Origin: Bacteroidota bacterium
Lineage (GTDB): Bacteria; Bacteroidota; Bacteroidia; Chitinophagales; Chitinophagaceae
Direction: 5' to 3'
DNA length: 64,000 nt
Assembly: GCA_018267965.1 (NCBI GenBank)
Contig: JAFDXK010000003.1
Span: 1-64,000, forward strand
Shown: positions 9,601-17,423 of the stretch, in pieces
Position numbering within the stretch: position 1 is the first letter of the stretch
How the letters are laid out: each line of letters starts with the position of its first letter
The notes under the pieces: generated by a model
What the model saw: the letters and a program-made list of their open reading frames with translations, nothing else
Told to the model about the DNA's origin: nothing
The model's database searches: none
Made by a program: the position numbers and the translations under genes

Positions 9601-10151
9601 ACAAAAATGCCTTAGATGGTGGTTGTTATTTGCCTGATACTATTGCTGCAAAACCTGATACAATGGTGAGGTCACTCACTCTTGACCCTCCAATCATTCA
9701 CCTCATAGGTGGTTTGCTCATTGTTGACAGGCCAGGTACATTTATATGGTATGGTCCTACAGGCAAATTAAGCGGTGGTACAAATGGTCAATTGACACCA
9801 ACACAAATAGGACCTTACTATGCTGTTACTAATAACAGGGGTTGTTTGTCAAGGCCTTCTAATACACTTACTATCACACTGCTTGATATCAACACGGTAG
9901 ATATGTCTAATGAGGTAAAAGTTTACCCGAACCCAACATCAGGAGAACTCACTCTTGACTGGAAAGGTAAATTGGTGAACATTGATATCGACGTTTATAG
10001 TTCAGTAGGCCAACACCTGATGAGCGAACAAGTACGCAATGCTTCTTCTAAATCAATTAACCTCTCCAACCTTGCTGACGGTAACTACTATGTAATACTG
10101 AAAGAAGGACAGGACAAACAAGGTGTTATCAAGATTGCCGTTCATAAATAA
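6690..10151 (+). CDS. secreted M43-family zinc metalloprotease with GEVED, Ig-like repeats and T9SS sorting domain
   Basis: A 1153-aa exported protein. The signal peptide ends near residue 21 (SFAQ). The catalytic domain carries the extended zinc motif HELGHAFNLEH (H242, E243, H246, H252) and a downstream HNFMDYSNC Met-turn, as in M43 (pappalysin/cytophagalysin) peptidases. A GEVED-type domain follows (FIDYNNNGVWETNENI ... GQAEDYTVI), then five Ig-like repeats, and a C-terminal type A T9SS sorting domain beginning VKVYPNPTSGELTL and ending in a basic tail. It is predicted to cross the outer membrane through T9SS (porU and porV are in this window) and to stay on the surface or be released. The substrate is unknown. 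It stands alone between secDF and a bidirectional terminator. Confidence 0.92.
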   Translation: MIRKITLSLMALLAFYATSFAQKCGTDVAHQKLMTSDPNYAAAYNDFNARWANYAGTHPIPKGLKTTLSNGIDTVYEIPVVVHVVHTGGAIGTIYNPSTAAIQAWIDYTNQAWAASGYGTYPVAGSGGTRIPIKFVLAQRDSLCNSTTGIDRVNGTVLTNYNAGGVNSSSTLGENDDVVKDLSRWPPQMYYNIWIVNKIDGNDGTSGTFTAGFAYFPGANWRKDGTIVLATQVGAGFITLPHELGHAFNLEHVFAGGTSSTCPPTGPCATTGDFVCDTEPIMQSAFTCPSGTNPCTGTSYNNTPHNFMDYSNCQDRFTPGQMQRVLYALKSQNTRACYITSLGATPPPTTSLPTPCTINNVDFNTNGGGLDIGPKDVIIADPSSMPAAQRDTFMWIHSFGYNNDAVPPATTAGYVDATCKHRVTLVAGRTYSLTVVVGGSTGASKAKVFIDYNNNGVWETNENIMRANYTATVKQNNFTVPNNASTVFCQPIRMRVIADFAGSVDSCGQLDYGQAEDYTVIIKGAGGTSTASVTINNPPIGGNPSCFGTQLTFYATKSSSTVVSGWKWLVNNNVITGATTDTFRTSSLLDLDKVKVRMFYTTPCGIDSTESNIDTIRRAATVAPKVKIALTAGTIPGCIDDTLTFSVSSTTNPGTAPTYQWQTMVPPAVVFSNVAGATASSYKSVNAPANTKVRVFMTSNSGCAVPTTAVSDTQTMTYTTKAPTVTIAVTTGTNPGCAGQPLTFTATPTVGGTAPTYQWKINGVNQTGSGATFTTTLVNNDVVSCVMTSNSPCRTVNTATSNNITFTETKITADISVTETTTPPICNGHVIDFKATPVNGGNTPPATFQWYVNNTAITGATGTTFSHTILNGDLVKCILHATDPCVLNAYDTSNVLTEFTTPSDTPTIFVKITQGYNPGCLDSLIEFTANLANLGLTPDYKWYVNGSVAGLGNVFSSVSLLDGDIVQVIANKNALDGGCYLPDTIAAKPDTMVRSLTLDPPIIHLIGGLLIVDRPGTFIWYGPTGKLSGGTNGQLTPTQIGPYYAVTNNRGCLSRPSNTLTITLLDINTVDMSNEVKVYPNPTSGELTLDWKGKLVNIDIDVYSSVGQHLMSEQVRNASSKSINLSNLADGNYYVILKEGQDKQGVIKIAVHK
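8270..9700 (+). repeat. five degenerate Ig-like repeats inside the metalloprotease gene
   Basis: Units of about 280 bp (about 93 aa) start near 8276, 8550, 8850, 9120 and 9400. Each has a strand ending in a Pro/Gly-Cys motif (NPGC or similar), a YQW or FQW core and a second Cys near MTSN or its equivalent. They probably form a stalk between the protease and the sorting domain. Confidence 0.7.
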
Positions 10152-10170
10152 ACATTGAACATTCAATACA

Positions 10171-10206
10171 AAAAAATCCCTCTCTTTATTGAGAGGGATT
10201 TTTTTA
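10171..10206. terminator. bidirectional terminator
   Basis: Stem aatccctctc (10175-10184) / gagagggatt (10191-10200) with loop tttatt, an A-run before and a T-run after. It serves the metalloprotease gene on the plus strand and the GT39-like gene on the minus strand. Confidence 0.85.
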
Positions 10207-10222
10207 TGTCCTATTCTCAGTA

Positions 10223-11716
10223 TTATTTCTTCATGTAAATACAACACTTAACAGCACTATCATTCAATACTTCTGTTTCTTTCAACCACTTCTTAATATC
10301 ATTTCTCCGCATCGCAAACTCCTCAGGTGTGGCATTAGTGTATAAAAAAACAAAAGGTCCTTTTGTTTCCCATATATTTTGCATCAACCAGCTCAAAGAA
10401 TCATAGTTGGTTTGCCATTGCATAATATCTGCGTCTTTTATAGTCTCCCATTTTTTATTATCCGGGTGAATATTGGTGTAATATAAATACGCCGGTGCCG
10501 AAGAATGATATATATACAAGTCCTTTGCAACTACATGATGCTGTTTTACATAGTCCATCCCTTTTGTCAACTCTTCATACCTGAATCCCTTTTCATAACA
10601 ACGTTCAATATTGCACCCTGCAATAATTATACCCGTAATTATTACCAATACCCTTACCACCATCCTGCCTGAATGTATCAGGTAGTTAAATCCATAACCA
10701 CATATGATAATCATCAACACGATACCAAATAATGATACCCTCGGTATCAATGAGAACTGTTTGGCAAACGCTGCAATAAACAGGCAAGCCACAGGCACAA
10801 GTAGCAATAACCCTTTGGTAAAATCGTTTTTGATAAAAATGATTATCGCTGTTACCAGTAATGTAACGATGAAAATGTCTGATAGAAAAGTCTGGTTTCC
10901 AATCTCAATGAACAAACCTTTAATATTCCACCAGTTTTGCCTCCATTCATGGTAATTGTCAGGTGTGATATGCAGAAAAAAATCACGATGGAAATTCTGC
11001 AGGTACGGAGAATTGGCCTGTGGCTTCAATATCTTAATATAATACACCAAAAACTGCACTACCCACACTGCAGCTGCAATAGCTACACTACCCAGCGACG
11101 AATATTGCTTACCCTTTAGCAACGGCCATATATAATAAGCGCCTACCCCTGCCAGCACGAATACAGATGGCATACTGGCCCATATAGCGATGCTGCCCGC
11201 TACTATCCATACTGCAAGAAAACGTTTGCGGTTTGTTTTTTCATATGGTGTACGTAACGCCAGCCATACAAGGCTCAATGCTATCAACACATCGCTGCTG
11301 TATTGTTTTAATTCTGTTCCGTAACGGATAAATAGATACCCCGTTGCAAACCACATAAGCGGCAACCACACGGCATCAATGCTTACATATTCCTTCAGCA
11401 CACGATACAATACATAAACTGATGCCAGTCCGCATAGAAATGGATAAATCCTCAATGCCATCTCGCCAAACCCAAACATCATTGAGCTTCCTTTCAGCAT
11501 CCAAAGAAAAACAGGCGGGGCATATTGCTCATAACTTAATGGATGCAACAAACCCAAAAACCCGCGTTCATAAATATTGCGGGCTACGTTGGCCTCATCC
11601 AGCATCAGGTTACGGTTTTGCAGGTATATCCAAATGCGCAAACCGATACCTGTTAGCACTACTGCCCACACCAGCCAAACAAATATTTTCTGATTTTTCG
11701 AAACGGTATTATCCAT
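10223..11716 (-). CDS. GT39/ArnT-like membrane glycosyltransferase
   Basis: A 497-aa polytopic membrane protein with roughly ten hydrophobic segments. The first loop has acidic residues (LDEANVARNIYERG) as in the GT-C fold family of ArnT, PMT and GT39 enzymes, followed by QYAPPVFLWMLKGSSMMFG, which matches the family's N-terminal region. Such enzymes transfer sugars from polyprenyl-phosphate donors to lipids, proteins or polysaccharides on the periplasmic side. ATG at 11716 is preferred over TTG at 11719. It lies 43 bp after the stop of the unknown 344-aa exported protein and may be the last gene of that operon. Donor and acceptor cannot be read from the sequence. Confidence 0.8.
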   Translation of the reverse strand: MDNTVSKNQKIFVWLVWAVVLTGIGLRIWIYLQNRNLMLDEANVARNIYERGFLGLLHPLSYEQYAPPVFLWMLKGSSMMFGFGEMALRIYPFLCGLASVYVLYRVLKEYVSIDAVWLPLMWFATGYLFIRYGTELKQYSSDVLIALSLVWLALRTPYEKTNRKRFLAVWIVAGSIAIWASMPSVFVLAGVGAYYIWPLLKGKQYSSLGSVAIAAAVWVVQFLVYYIKILKPQANSPYLQNFHRDFFLHITPDNYHEWRQNWWNIKGLFIEIGNQTFLSDIFIVTLLVTAIIIFIKNDFTKGLLLLVPVACLFIAAFAKQFSLIPRVSLFGIVLMIIICGYGFNYLIHSGRMVVRVLVIITGIIIAGCNIERCYEKGFRYEELTKGMDYVKQHHVVAKDLYIYHSSAPAYLYYTNIHPDNKKWETIKDADIMQWQTNYDSLSWLMQNIWETKGPFVFLYTNATPEEFAMRRNDIKKWLKETEVLNDSAVKCCIYMKK

Positions 11717-11759
11717 CAATCGGCAAGATAGCTATTGATAAACGAATTGTATCGCTATA

Positions 11760-12794
11760 TTATTGCAGCAATCTGACTGGTATTAACCCACCCGTTTTAT
11801 AGTCTAGTTTCATATGATACCTGCCATTGGTAGCAAGCCCACCTACCGCAGCAAAAATCCCTCCTGCTATCGGGCCAAGCAATATACCTGTAGCTATTGT
11901 TGCACCAACTGGATATTTGGTCTCAATATCTACATTAACATAGAAATCCCCGTTAATGAGTCTCATTTCAGGGGCATCTTTTTTGTAAGACAAATACCAT
12001 TTCCCATCAAATAAGGCATAGTAAGCATCTGCCTTGATACGCTCGCCTAATTTTCCATTTTTATTTACCTTGTAGATGCCAGGCTTAGTGCCGGTATATA
12101 TTTCTTCTGCATCAACTATTTTAAAATCGGTAACAGAAGGGGTTTGCATAAAAAACTCCTGTGCATTCATATACACGCCACGCTTGTACTGCTGCGTTTG
12201 ATAAACAGGCAGTTTACTTTTTTCTATATCAGGCTGGTTGATGGCTTCATCTATGCTATGAGTTGGCACAGGTTGCAAAAGCAAACTATCCTGCTCAGAC
12301 TTCAACAGGTAATTACCTATCAATTCATCCAGGCGTAAAAGCAACCGTTTGGCAACATTGCCTTTGGTTACTTCGTAAAAAGAATCTACACTGTACAATA
12401 ACCTGTACTGGTTATTATTCCCCCTGAAAAAATCGGCATTAATATAAATCGTTCCCACTTGCATGTTTGTGGGTTGTTGTTCTACATATATATTACGCAC
12501 AATGAACAATATAGTATCTGTGCCATTTGCAGCATTTATAAAATGCACATTGGCAAATTTACTAATAGCCTCTTGAAGCGATGTGGCAGTAATCAATTGT
12601 TTCTTTCTGGTGCTGTAATCTGTAATATACCCGAAGGATGCAGTATTGTAGCGTTTATCTACAACCCTGAAATAAGCGATTTTATCATTCAACGTTATTA
12701 CATCATGGCCAACGACAAAATCATGTACAAGGGTTTCCTGTGCATGTGCAACAGATAAGAAACAAAACAACAGGCAGATAACTAGTATTCTCAT
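11760..12794 (-). CDS. exported protein of unknown function, 344 aa
   Basis: A signal peptide (MRILVICLLFCFLSVAHAQ) begins the protein. The body is mixed alpha/beta without a recognised motif. Near the C-terminus a Gly/Ala-rich hydrophobic stretch (about 298-322, with GILLGPIAGGIF) could cross or insert into a membrane. The start codon overlaps the stop of the preceding T9SS cargo gene by 4 bp (ATGA), so the two are translationally coupled. No T9SS sorting domain is present. I do not recognise the family; the context suggests a role linked to the two cargo proteins, which is inference. Confidence 0.8.
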   Translation of the reverse strand: MRILVICLLFCFLSVAHAQETLVHDFVVGHDVITLNDKIAYFRVVDKRYNTASFGYITDYSTRKKQLITATSLQEAISKFANVHFINAANGTDTILFIVRNIYVEQQPTNMQVGTIYINADFFRGNNNQYRLLYSVDSFYEVTKGNVAKRLLLRLDELIGNYLLKSEQDSLLLQPVPTHSIDEAINQPDIEKSKLPVYQTQQYKRGVYMNAQEFFMQTPSVTDFKIVDAEEIYTGTKPGIYKVNKNGKLGERIKADAYYALFDGKWYLSYKKDAPEMRLINGDFYVNVDIETKYPVGATIATGILLGPIAGGIFAAVGGLATNGRYHMKLDYKTGGLIPVRLLQ

Positions 12795-13621
12795 TGATAA
12801 ACAAATCTTCCTTTATAGGTTTGGCCCGACAATTTATCAATAATAGTGTAGAAATAAACCCCTTCATTACCCAAGCTACCAATCGTCATTTCCTCTTTAT
12901 TCACTATTTCTTTCCGCATCACCACCTGCCCCATCATATTGGTAATAACCACACTACCAGATTGTATCACGTCAGGAAAAACTATCCTGCCGTTTTCATT
13001 AGCAGGGTTAGGAATGATGGAAATGGATTTGCTGGATTTAGGAGTTATATTGACTGATAATTCACATGTAGCAGGGCTTAGATAACCAGGTACTGTTATT
13101 ATATTTCCATGGTTTCTAAAACATAAGACTGTGCTATAACCCTCAAAAACAGTTGGGTACAAAGGGTAATCAGTCCCATTTTTTATAGACCCAATTCCCT
13201 CAACAACTTCAAAATCCCAAAAGTTAAAACCACTAATATTATTTTGGTATACTTTTTTAAAGTACCATATTTTATACCAATCACCAGCTACTTGAAAAGA
13301 ATCTATTTTGCTTACTATGTGGCAGAATGTATCGCTATTTGGATGCTTCTTCCAAATTGAATCACCGAGTTTTAAACTATAGTCATACAATATATACTCA
13401 TCGGTATCTGTCAGCTTATATTTATAATATACTTTTTTCAACAAAGTATCCTCTCTATAATTAGGTGTTATTTTTTGATTCGAGAATGAAGTCAATATCG
13501 GACCACCTGTATATACACTTTTAACTAACCACACATTACTCGTATCAGTAAACCTTATTTTCTGCGCATAAGAGCTATGCGCTGTAAACAACAAGAACAA
13601 TATATACATCAGCCTCCTCAT
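12791..13621 (-). CDS. secreted protein with T9SS sorting domain, 276 aa (paralogue B)
   Basis: A signal peptide (LLFTAHSSYAQ) is followed by a beta-rich region of about 160 aa and a type A T9SS sorting domain (SISIIPNPANENGRIVFPD ... GVYFYTIID ... GRFVYQ). It is a paralogue of the next gene upstream: both mature proteins begin KIRFTDTSN and their sorting domains are close to identical in layout, while the middle parts have diverged. ATGA overlaps at both ends place it in the middle of a three-gene coupled operon. The function of the family-specific region is unknown. Confidence 0.85.
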   Translation of the reverse strand: MRRLMYILFLLFTAHSSYAQKIRFTDTSNVWLVKSVYTGGPILTSFSNQKITPNYREDTLLKKVYYKYKLTDTDEYILYDYSLKLGDSIWKKHPNSDTFCHIVSKIDSFQVAGDWYKIWYFKKVYQNNISGFNFWDFEVVEGIGSIKNGTDYPLYPTVFEGYSTVLCFRNHGNIITVPGYLSPATCELSVNITPKSSKSISIIPNPANENGRIVFPDVIQSGSVVITNMMGQVVMRKEIVNKEEMTIGSLGNEGVYFYTIIDKLSGQTYKGRFVYQ

Positions 13622-14472
13622 TCGTACACAAATTTGCCTGTGTAAGTTTGGTTATTGGTCTTGTCAAATACCTTATAGAAATAAACACCCTCATTATTCA
13701 ACCTGCCTATCTGCACTTCGTCTTTATTCATTATTTCTTTCTGCATCACCACCTGCCCCAGCATATTGGTGATAACCACACTACCCGATTGTATAGCATT
13801 TGGAAAAACTATCCTGCTACTTTCATTGGCAGGGTTAGGAATGATGGAAATGGATTTGTTGAGTTTAGGAGTTGTGTTGACTGATAATGCACAAGTGGTA
13901 GCATTTAAATATAAATTTTGTGGAAAATACTTTATTTCAATAATGCTTCCTTTGTTTTTAAAACAAGTTAACCACCAACCATTTTCAAAATAGGTATGCT
14001 TGAATTCACCGATACCTTCTATAACAACATAATTATTAGCATACAGCACGATATTTTGATTAAATAACCACATTGTGTGCCATACGCTATCTATTTGGAC
14101 CGAATCAACCATATTGACATATGCCATGTATGTTTGACTGATATATTTATCATAGACCTGAATAGTATCACCTATCTTCAAATTATAATCTAGGTATACA
14201 TACTCTATTGAATCACGATACATATATACCTTTCGTAAGACAGTATCTTCTCGATAGAATTCATTGAAGAATTTTATTTTGTATGACTTTCCTTTTATTA
14301 TGGTATCTCCAATAAAATACGAATCTCCGTACATTGGATGACTGCCATTCCCCCATGAATCATAGCATACCCTCCACCGATTACTAGTATCCGTAAACCT
14401 TATCTTCTGCGCATAAGAGCTATGCACTATAAACAAAAGGCAGTAAAAAAAGATAAGTAGGGGTTTGTTCAT
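13618..14472 (-). CDS. secreted protein with T9SS sorting domain, 284 aa (paralogue A)
   Basis: First gene of the leftward operon. It has a signal peptide (FIVHSSYAQ), then KIRFTDTSN as in its paralogue, a beta-rich middle with many Tyr and Asp residues, and a C-terminal T9SS domain (SISIIPNPANESSRIVFPN ... GVYFYKVFDK ... GKFVYE). The stop overlaps the start of paralogue B by 4 bp. The pair is best explained by tandem duplication followed by divergence of the central region. Expected location is the cell surface or outside the cell; no enzymatic motif is visible. Confidence 0.85.
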   Translation of the reverse strand: MNKPLLIFFYCLLFIVHSSYAQKIRFTDTSNRWRVCYDSWGNGSHPMYGDSYFIGDTIIKGKSYKIKFFNEFYREDTVLRKVYMYRDSIEYVYLDYNLKIGDTIQVYDKYISQTYMAYVNMVDSVQIDSVWHTMWLFNQNIVLYANNYVVIEGIGEFKHTYFENGWWLTCFKNKGSIIEIKYFPQNLYLNATTCALSVNTTPKLNKSISIIPNPANESSRIVFPNAIQSGSVVITNMLGQVVMQKEIMNKDEVQIGRLNNEGVYFYKVFDKTNNQTYTGKFVYE

Positions 14473-14572
14473 AGGCTGGTTAGAGTTATAAAGTTAACAT
14501 TTTCTATCATATATACACAAGCATATCCCGTCACTAAATCGTAAATTGCAGCCTCTAAAACAAGCATATTGT

Positions 14573-16624
14573 ATGCCGGTAACACAATTAAAGAATTACG
14601 CAGAGGGGAAATGGGTAGCTGCTAAAAGCGGAGATACATTGCACAACGCCGTAACAGGCGAGGCAATCTACACTGCCAGCAGCGAAGGATTGGATTTTGG
14701 CGCTATGATGGACTATGCCCGCAGAGTGGGCGGCCCTGCCTTGCGCAAACTCACGTTTCACCAGCGCGGTCGTATGCTCAAGGCTTTGGCTTTCCATTTA
14801 ATGGAAAAGAAAGAATATTTCTATCAAATAAGTGCCATGACAGGTGCCACCCGTGCCGATAGCTGGGTAGATATTGAAGGTGGTATCGGTAACCTGTTTG
14901 CCAATGCAAGCCTGCGCCGTCAATTTCCTGACGAACGTTTTTACGTGGATGGTGATGCTGCTAAATTATCTAAGAACGGCACTTTCATAGGCCATCACAT
15001 TATGGTACCGCGTGAGGGTGTTGCAATACATATCAACGCGTTCAACTTCCCGGTGTGGGGTATGTTGGAAAAAATAGCGGTGAACTTATTGGCAGGTGTC
15101 CCTGCAATTGTAAAGCCCGCAACGCTTACTTCATTCCTTACCGAAGTAGTGTTTGAAGAAATCATCAAATCGAACATCTTGCCCGAAGGTTCACTACAAT
15201 TGATATGCGGTAGTGCACGTGGTATTCTCGACCATATACAAACCGAAGATGTAGTAACCTTTACAGGTAGCGCATCTACAGGTCAGCAACTAAAATCGCA
15301 CCCGCGTATTGTATCAGAGGCTGTACCATTTAACCTTGAAGCTGACTCGCTCAACTGTTGCGTACTGGGACCAGACGTAAAAACAGGCAGTGCCGAGTTC
15401 GACATCTTCATCAAAGAAGTAGTACGCGAAATAACTACCAAAGCAGGACAAAAATGTACAGCGGTTCGCCGCATCATGGTTCCTGCCAACATGGTAGAAG
15501 ATGTACAGATAGCATTAGGCAAACGCCTGCAATCATCAACCATAGGAAACCCTGCAACAGAGGGTGTGCGCATGGGGCCGTTAGCTGGTATCAGCCAACG
15601 TAATGAAGTACGTGAAAAAGTGCAGGAGCTGGCAAAATCGCAAAGCATTGTGATTGGCGATTTAGAAAAATTTGAAGTGGTTGGTGCCGATAAAGAAAAA
15701 GGTGCCTTCATGTCGCCGATAGTATTCTTCAACAGCGACCCTTTCAAAAACACTGACTGTCATAATATAGAAGCCTTCGGCCCTGTAAGTACCATCATGC
15801 CTTACAACAGTATTGATGATGCAATAGAACTGGCTCGCATGGGCAAAGGCTCATTGGTGTGTTCTATCATCACTGCCGATGATGATGTTGCAAAAGAATT
15901 TGTGTTGGGTGCTGCAACCATGCACGGACGTATACTGGTATTGAATGCCGATTGCGCTAAAGAAAGCACAGGGCACGGTTCACCAATGCCATTACTGGTA
16001 CACGGTGGCCCTGGTCGTGCAGGTGGTGGCGAAGAGATGGGTGGTAAGCGTGGCGTGTTGCATTATCTGCACCGCGTAGCTATACAAGGTTCTCCAACTA
16101 CCATTTCACGCATCACCAATGTATACCAACAAGGTGGCAAGCAAAATGAAACGGTAGTACATCCGTTCCGTCAATATTTCGAAGACTTGAAAGTGGGTGA
16201 TACGCTCATCACTGCAAAACATACGGTAAGTGAAACGGACATCACCAATTTCGCCAACGTAAGCGGAGATAATTTCTATGCACACATGGATGCTACTTCA
16301 TTAGAAGGCACCATATTCACAGGACGTGTGGCTCACGGATACTTTGTGCTGTCAAAAGCAGCAGGTTTGTTTGTAGACGCTAAGAAAGGTCCGGTATTGC
16401 TCAACTACGGTATAGACGAAGCACGCTTCACTAAACCTGTTTACCCTGGTATGACTATTGGCGTAAAACTTACAGTTAAAGAACGTGTAGACCAGGAAAA
16501 ACGCGATGCAGAAGATATAGCCAAAGGCATTGTAAAATGGCTGGTAGATGTATACGACGAAACAGGTGAAACAGTTGCTATAGCTACTATATTAACTATG
16601 GTAAAAAAGAAAAATCAAGACTAA
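14573..16624 (+). CDS. paaZ: bifunctional PaaZ: oxepin-CoA hydrolase / semialdehyde dehydrogenase
   Basis: A 683-aa fusion. The N-terminal aldehyde dehydrogenase domain (about 1-520) has the catalytic Cys295 in KAGQKCTAVRR and the general-base region NLEADSLN. The C-terminal MaoC-like hydratase domain (about 535-680) has the hydratase D566-x4-H571 pair in SGDNFYAHMD and GRVAHGYFVLS. In aerobic phenylacetate degradation PaaZ opens the oxepin-CoA ring and oxidises the aldehyde to 3-oxo-5,6-dehydrosuberyl-CoA. ATG at 14573 is chosen over a TTG at 14546. An enoyl-CoA hydratase follows after 23 bp, consistent with a short paa operon; the other paa genes are not in the window. Confidence 0.92.
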   Translation: MPVTQLKNYAEGKWVAAKSGDTLHNAVTGEAIYTASSEGLDFGAMMDYARRVGGPALRKLTFHQRGRMLKALAFHLMEKKEYFYQISAMTGATRADSWVDIEGGIGNLFANASLRRQFPDERFYVDGDAAKLSKNGTFIGHHIMVPREGVAIHINAFNFPVWGMLEKIAVNLLAGVPAIVKPATLTSFLTEVVFEEIIKSNILPEGSLQLICGSARGILDHIQTEDVVTFTGSASTGQQLKSHPRIVSEAVPFNLEADSLNCCVLGPDVKTGSAEFDIFIKEVVREITTKAGQKCTAVRRIMVPANMVEDVQIALGKRLQSSTIGNPATEGVRMGPLAGISQRNEVREKVQELAKSQSIVIGDLEKFEVVGADKEKGAFMSPIVFFNSDPFKNTDCHNIEAFGPVSTIMPYNSIDDAIELARMGKGSLVCSIITADDDVAKEFVLGAATMHGRILVLNADCAKESTGHGSPMPLLVHGGPGRAGGGEEMGGKRGVLHYLHRVAIQGSPTTISRITNVYQQGGKQNETVVHPFRQYFEDLKVGDTLITAKHTVSETDITNFANVSGDNFYAHMDATSLEGTIFTGRVAHGYFVLSKAAGLFVDAKKGPVLLNYGIDEARFTKPVYPGMTIGVKLTVKERVDQEKRDAEDIAKGIVKWLVDVYDETGETVAIATILTMVKKKNQD

Positions 16625-16647
16625 CTTTACTTAATAATATAAAGCCC

Positions 16648-17421
16648 ATGCAACACAAAGAAGGTTATGTACGCAGTGAAGTAGAACATGGCATTGCGAC
16701 AATTGAATTTTTTCATCCTCAAAGCAACTCATTACCAGGCGCTATATTAAATGACCTTGCAAAAACTATCAATGATATAGGCATCGACCATCATGTAAAA
16801 GTGATTATACTCAAGAGTGCTGGCGATAAAGCTTTTTGTGCAGGCGCTTCTTTCGATGAGCTGGTTGCTATCAGCACAGAAGCACAAGGCAAGGAATTCT
16901 TCAGCGGTTTTGCAAAAGTCATCAATGCTATGCGCAAATGCCACAAGCTCATCATCGGGCGCATACATGGCAAAGCAGTTGGTGGCGGTGTTGGTTTGGC
17001 ATCTGCTGTCGATTATGCTATCGCTACAAACGAAGCATCTGTTAAACTCAGTGAACTGGCTGTAGGTATCGGCCCATTTGTCGTAGGCCCAGCAGTAGAA
17101 CGCAAAGTAGGTCTGTCTTGTTTCTCTCAATTGGCGATAGATGCTACAGAATGGCGCTCTGCAGAGTGGGCTAAGAAACATGGTTTATATGCAGAGATTC
17201 ATAGTAGTGTAGAAGAAATGGATGATGCTATTGCAAACCTGGCAGAGCGTTTAGCACACAGCAGCCCTGATGCAATGGCGCAACTGAAAAAAATATTCTG
17301 GCATGGTACAGATAACTGGGATACGCTTTTATCAGACCGCGCAGCTATCAGCGGACGTTTGGTGTTAAGCGATTTCACCCGTAACGCCATTAATAAATTC
17401 AAAGCTAAACCTGCAAAATAA
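16648..17421 (+). CDS. enoyl-CoA hydratase/isomerase, probably phenylacetate pathway
   Basis: A 257-aa crotonase-fold protein. The oxyanion-hole segments FCAGASFDEL (about 67-76) and KAVGGGVGLASAVDYAIA (about 109-126) are clear. The usual second catalytic Glu region reads LAVGIGPFVVGPAVER rather than the common LG..P..G pattern with Glu, so whether it acts as hydratase, isomerase (PaaG-like) or another crotonase cannot be settled by reading. It is 23 bp behind paaZ on the same strand, arguing for beta-oxidation-like processing of phenylacetate ring-cleavage products. It ends 2 bp from a convergent glycosyltransferase gene. Confidence 0.85.
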   Translation: MQHKEGYVRSEVEHGIATIEFFHPQSNSLPGAILNDLAKTINDIGIDHHVKVIILKSAGDKAFCAGASFDELVAISTEAQGKEFFSGFAKVINAMRKCHKLIIGRIHGKAVGGGVGLASAVDYAIATNEASVKLSELAVGIGPFVVGPAVERKVGLSCFSQLAIDATEWRSAEWAKKHGLYAEIHSSVEEMDDAIANLAERLAHSSPDAMAQLKKIFWHGTDNWDTLLSDRAAISGRLVLSDFTRNAINKFKAKPAK

Positions 17422-17423
17422 TA

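Noticed and set aside
8270..9700. Possible CRISPR-like repeat array
   Set aside because: The repeats are about 280 bp, degenerate and fully coding; there are no short identical repeats with spacers anywhere in the window.
15283..15753. Minus-strand open frame of 156 codons inside paaZ
   Set aside because: It lies wholly within a clearly conserved enzyme gene and its product shows no domain pattern.
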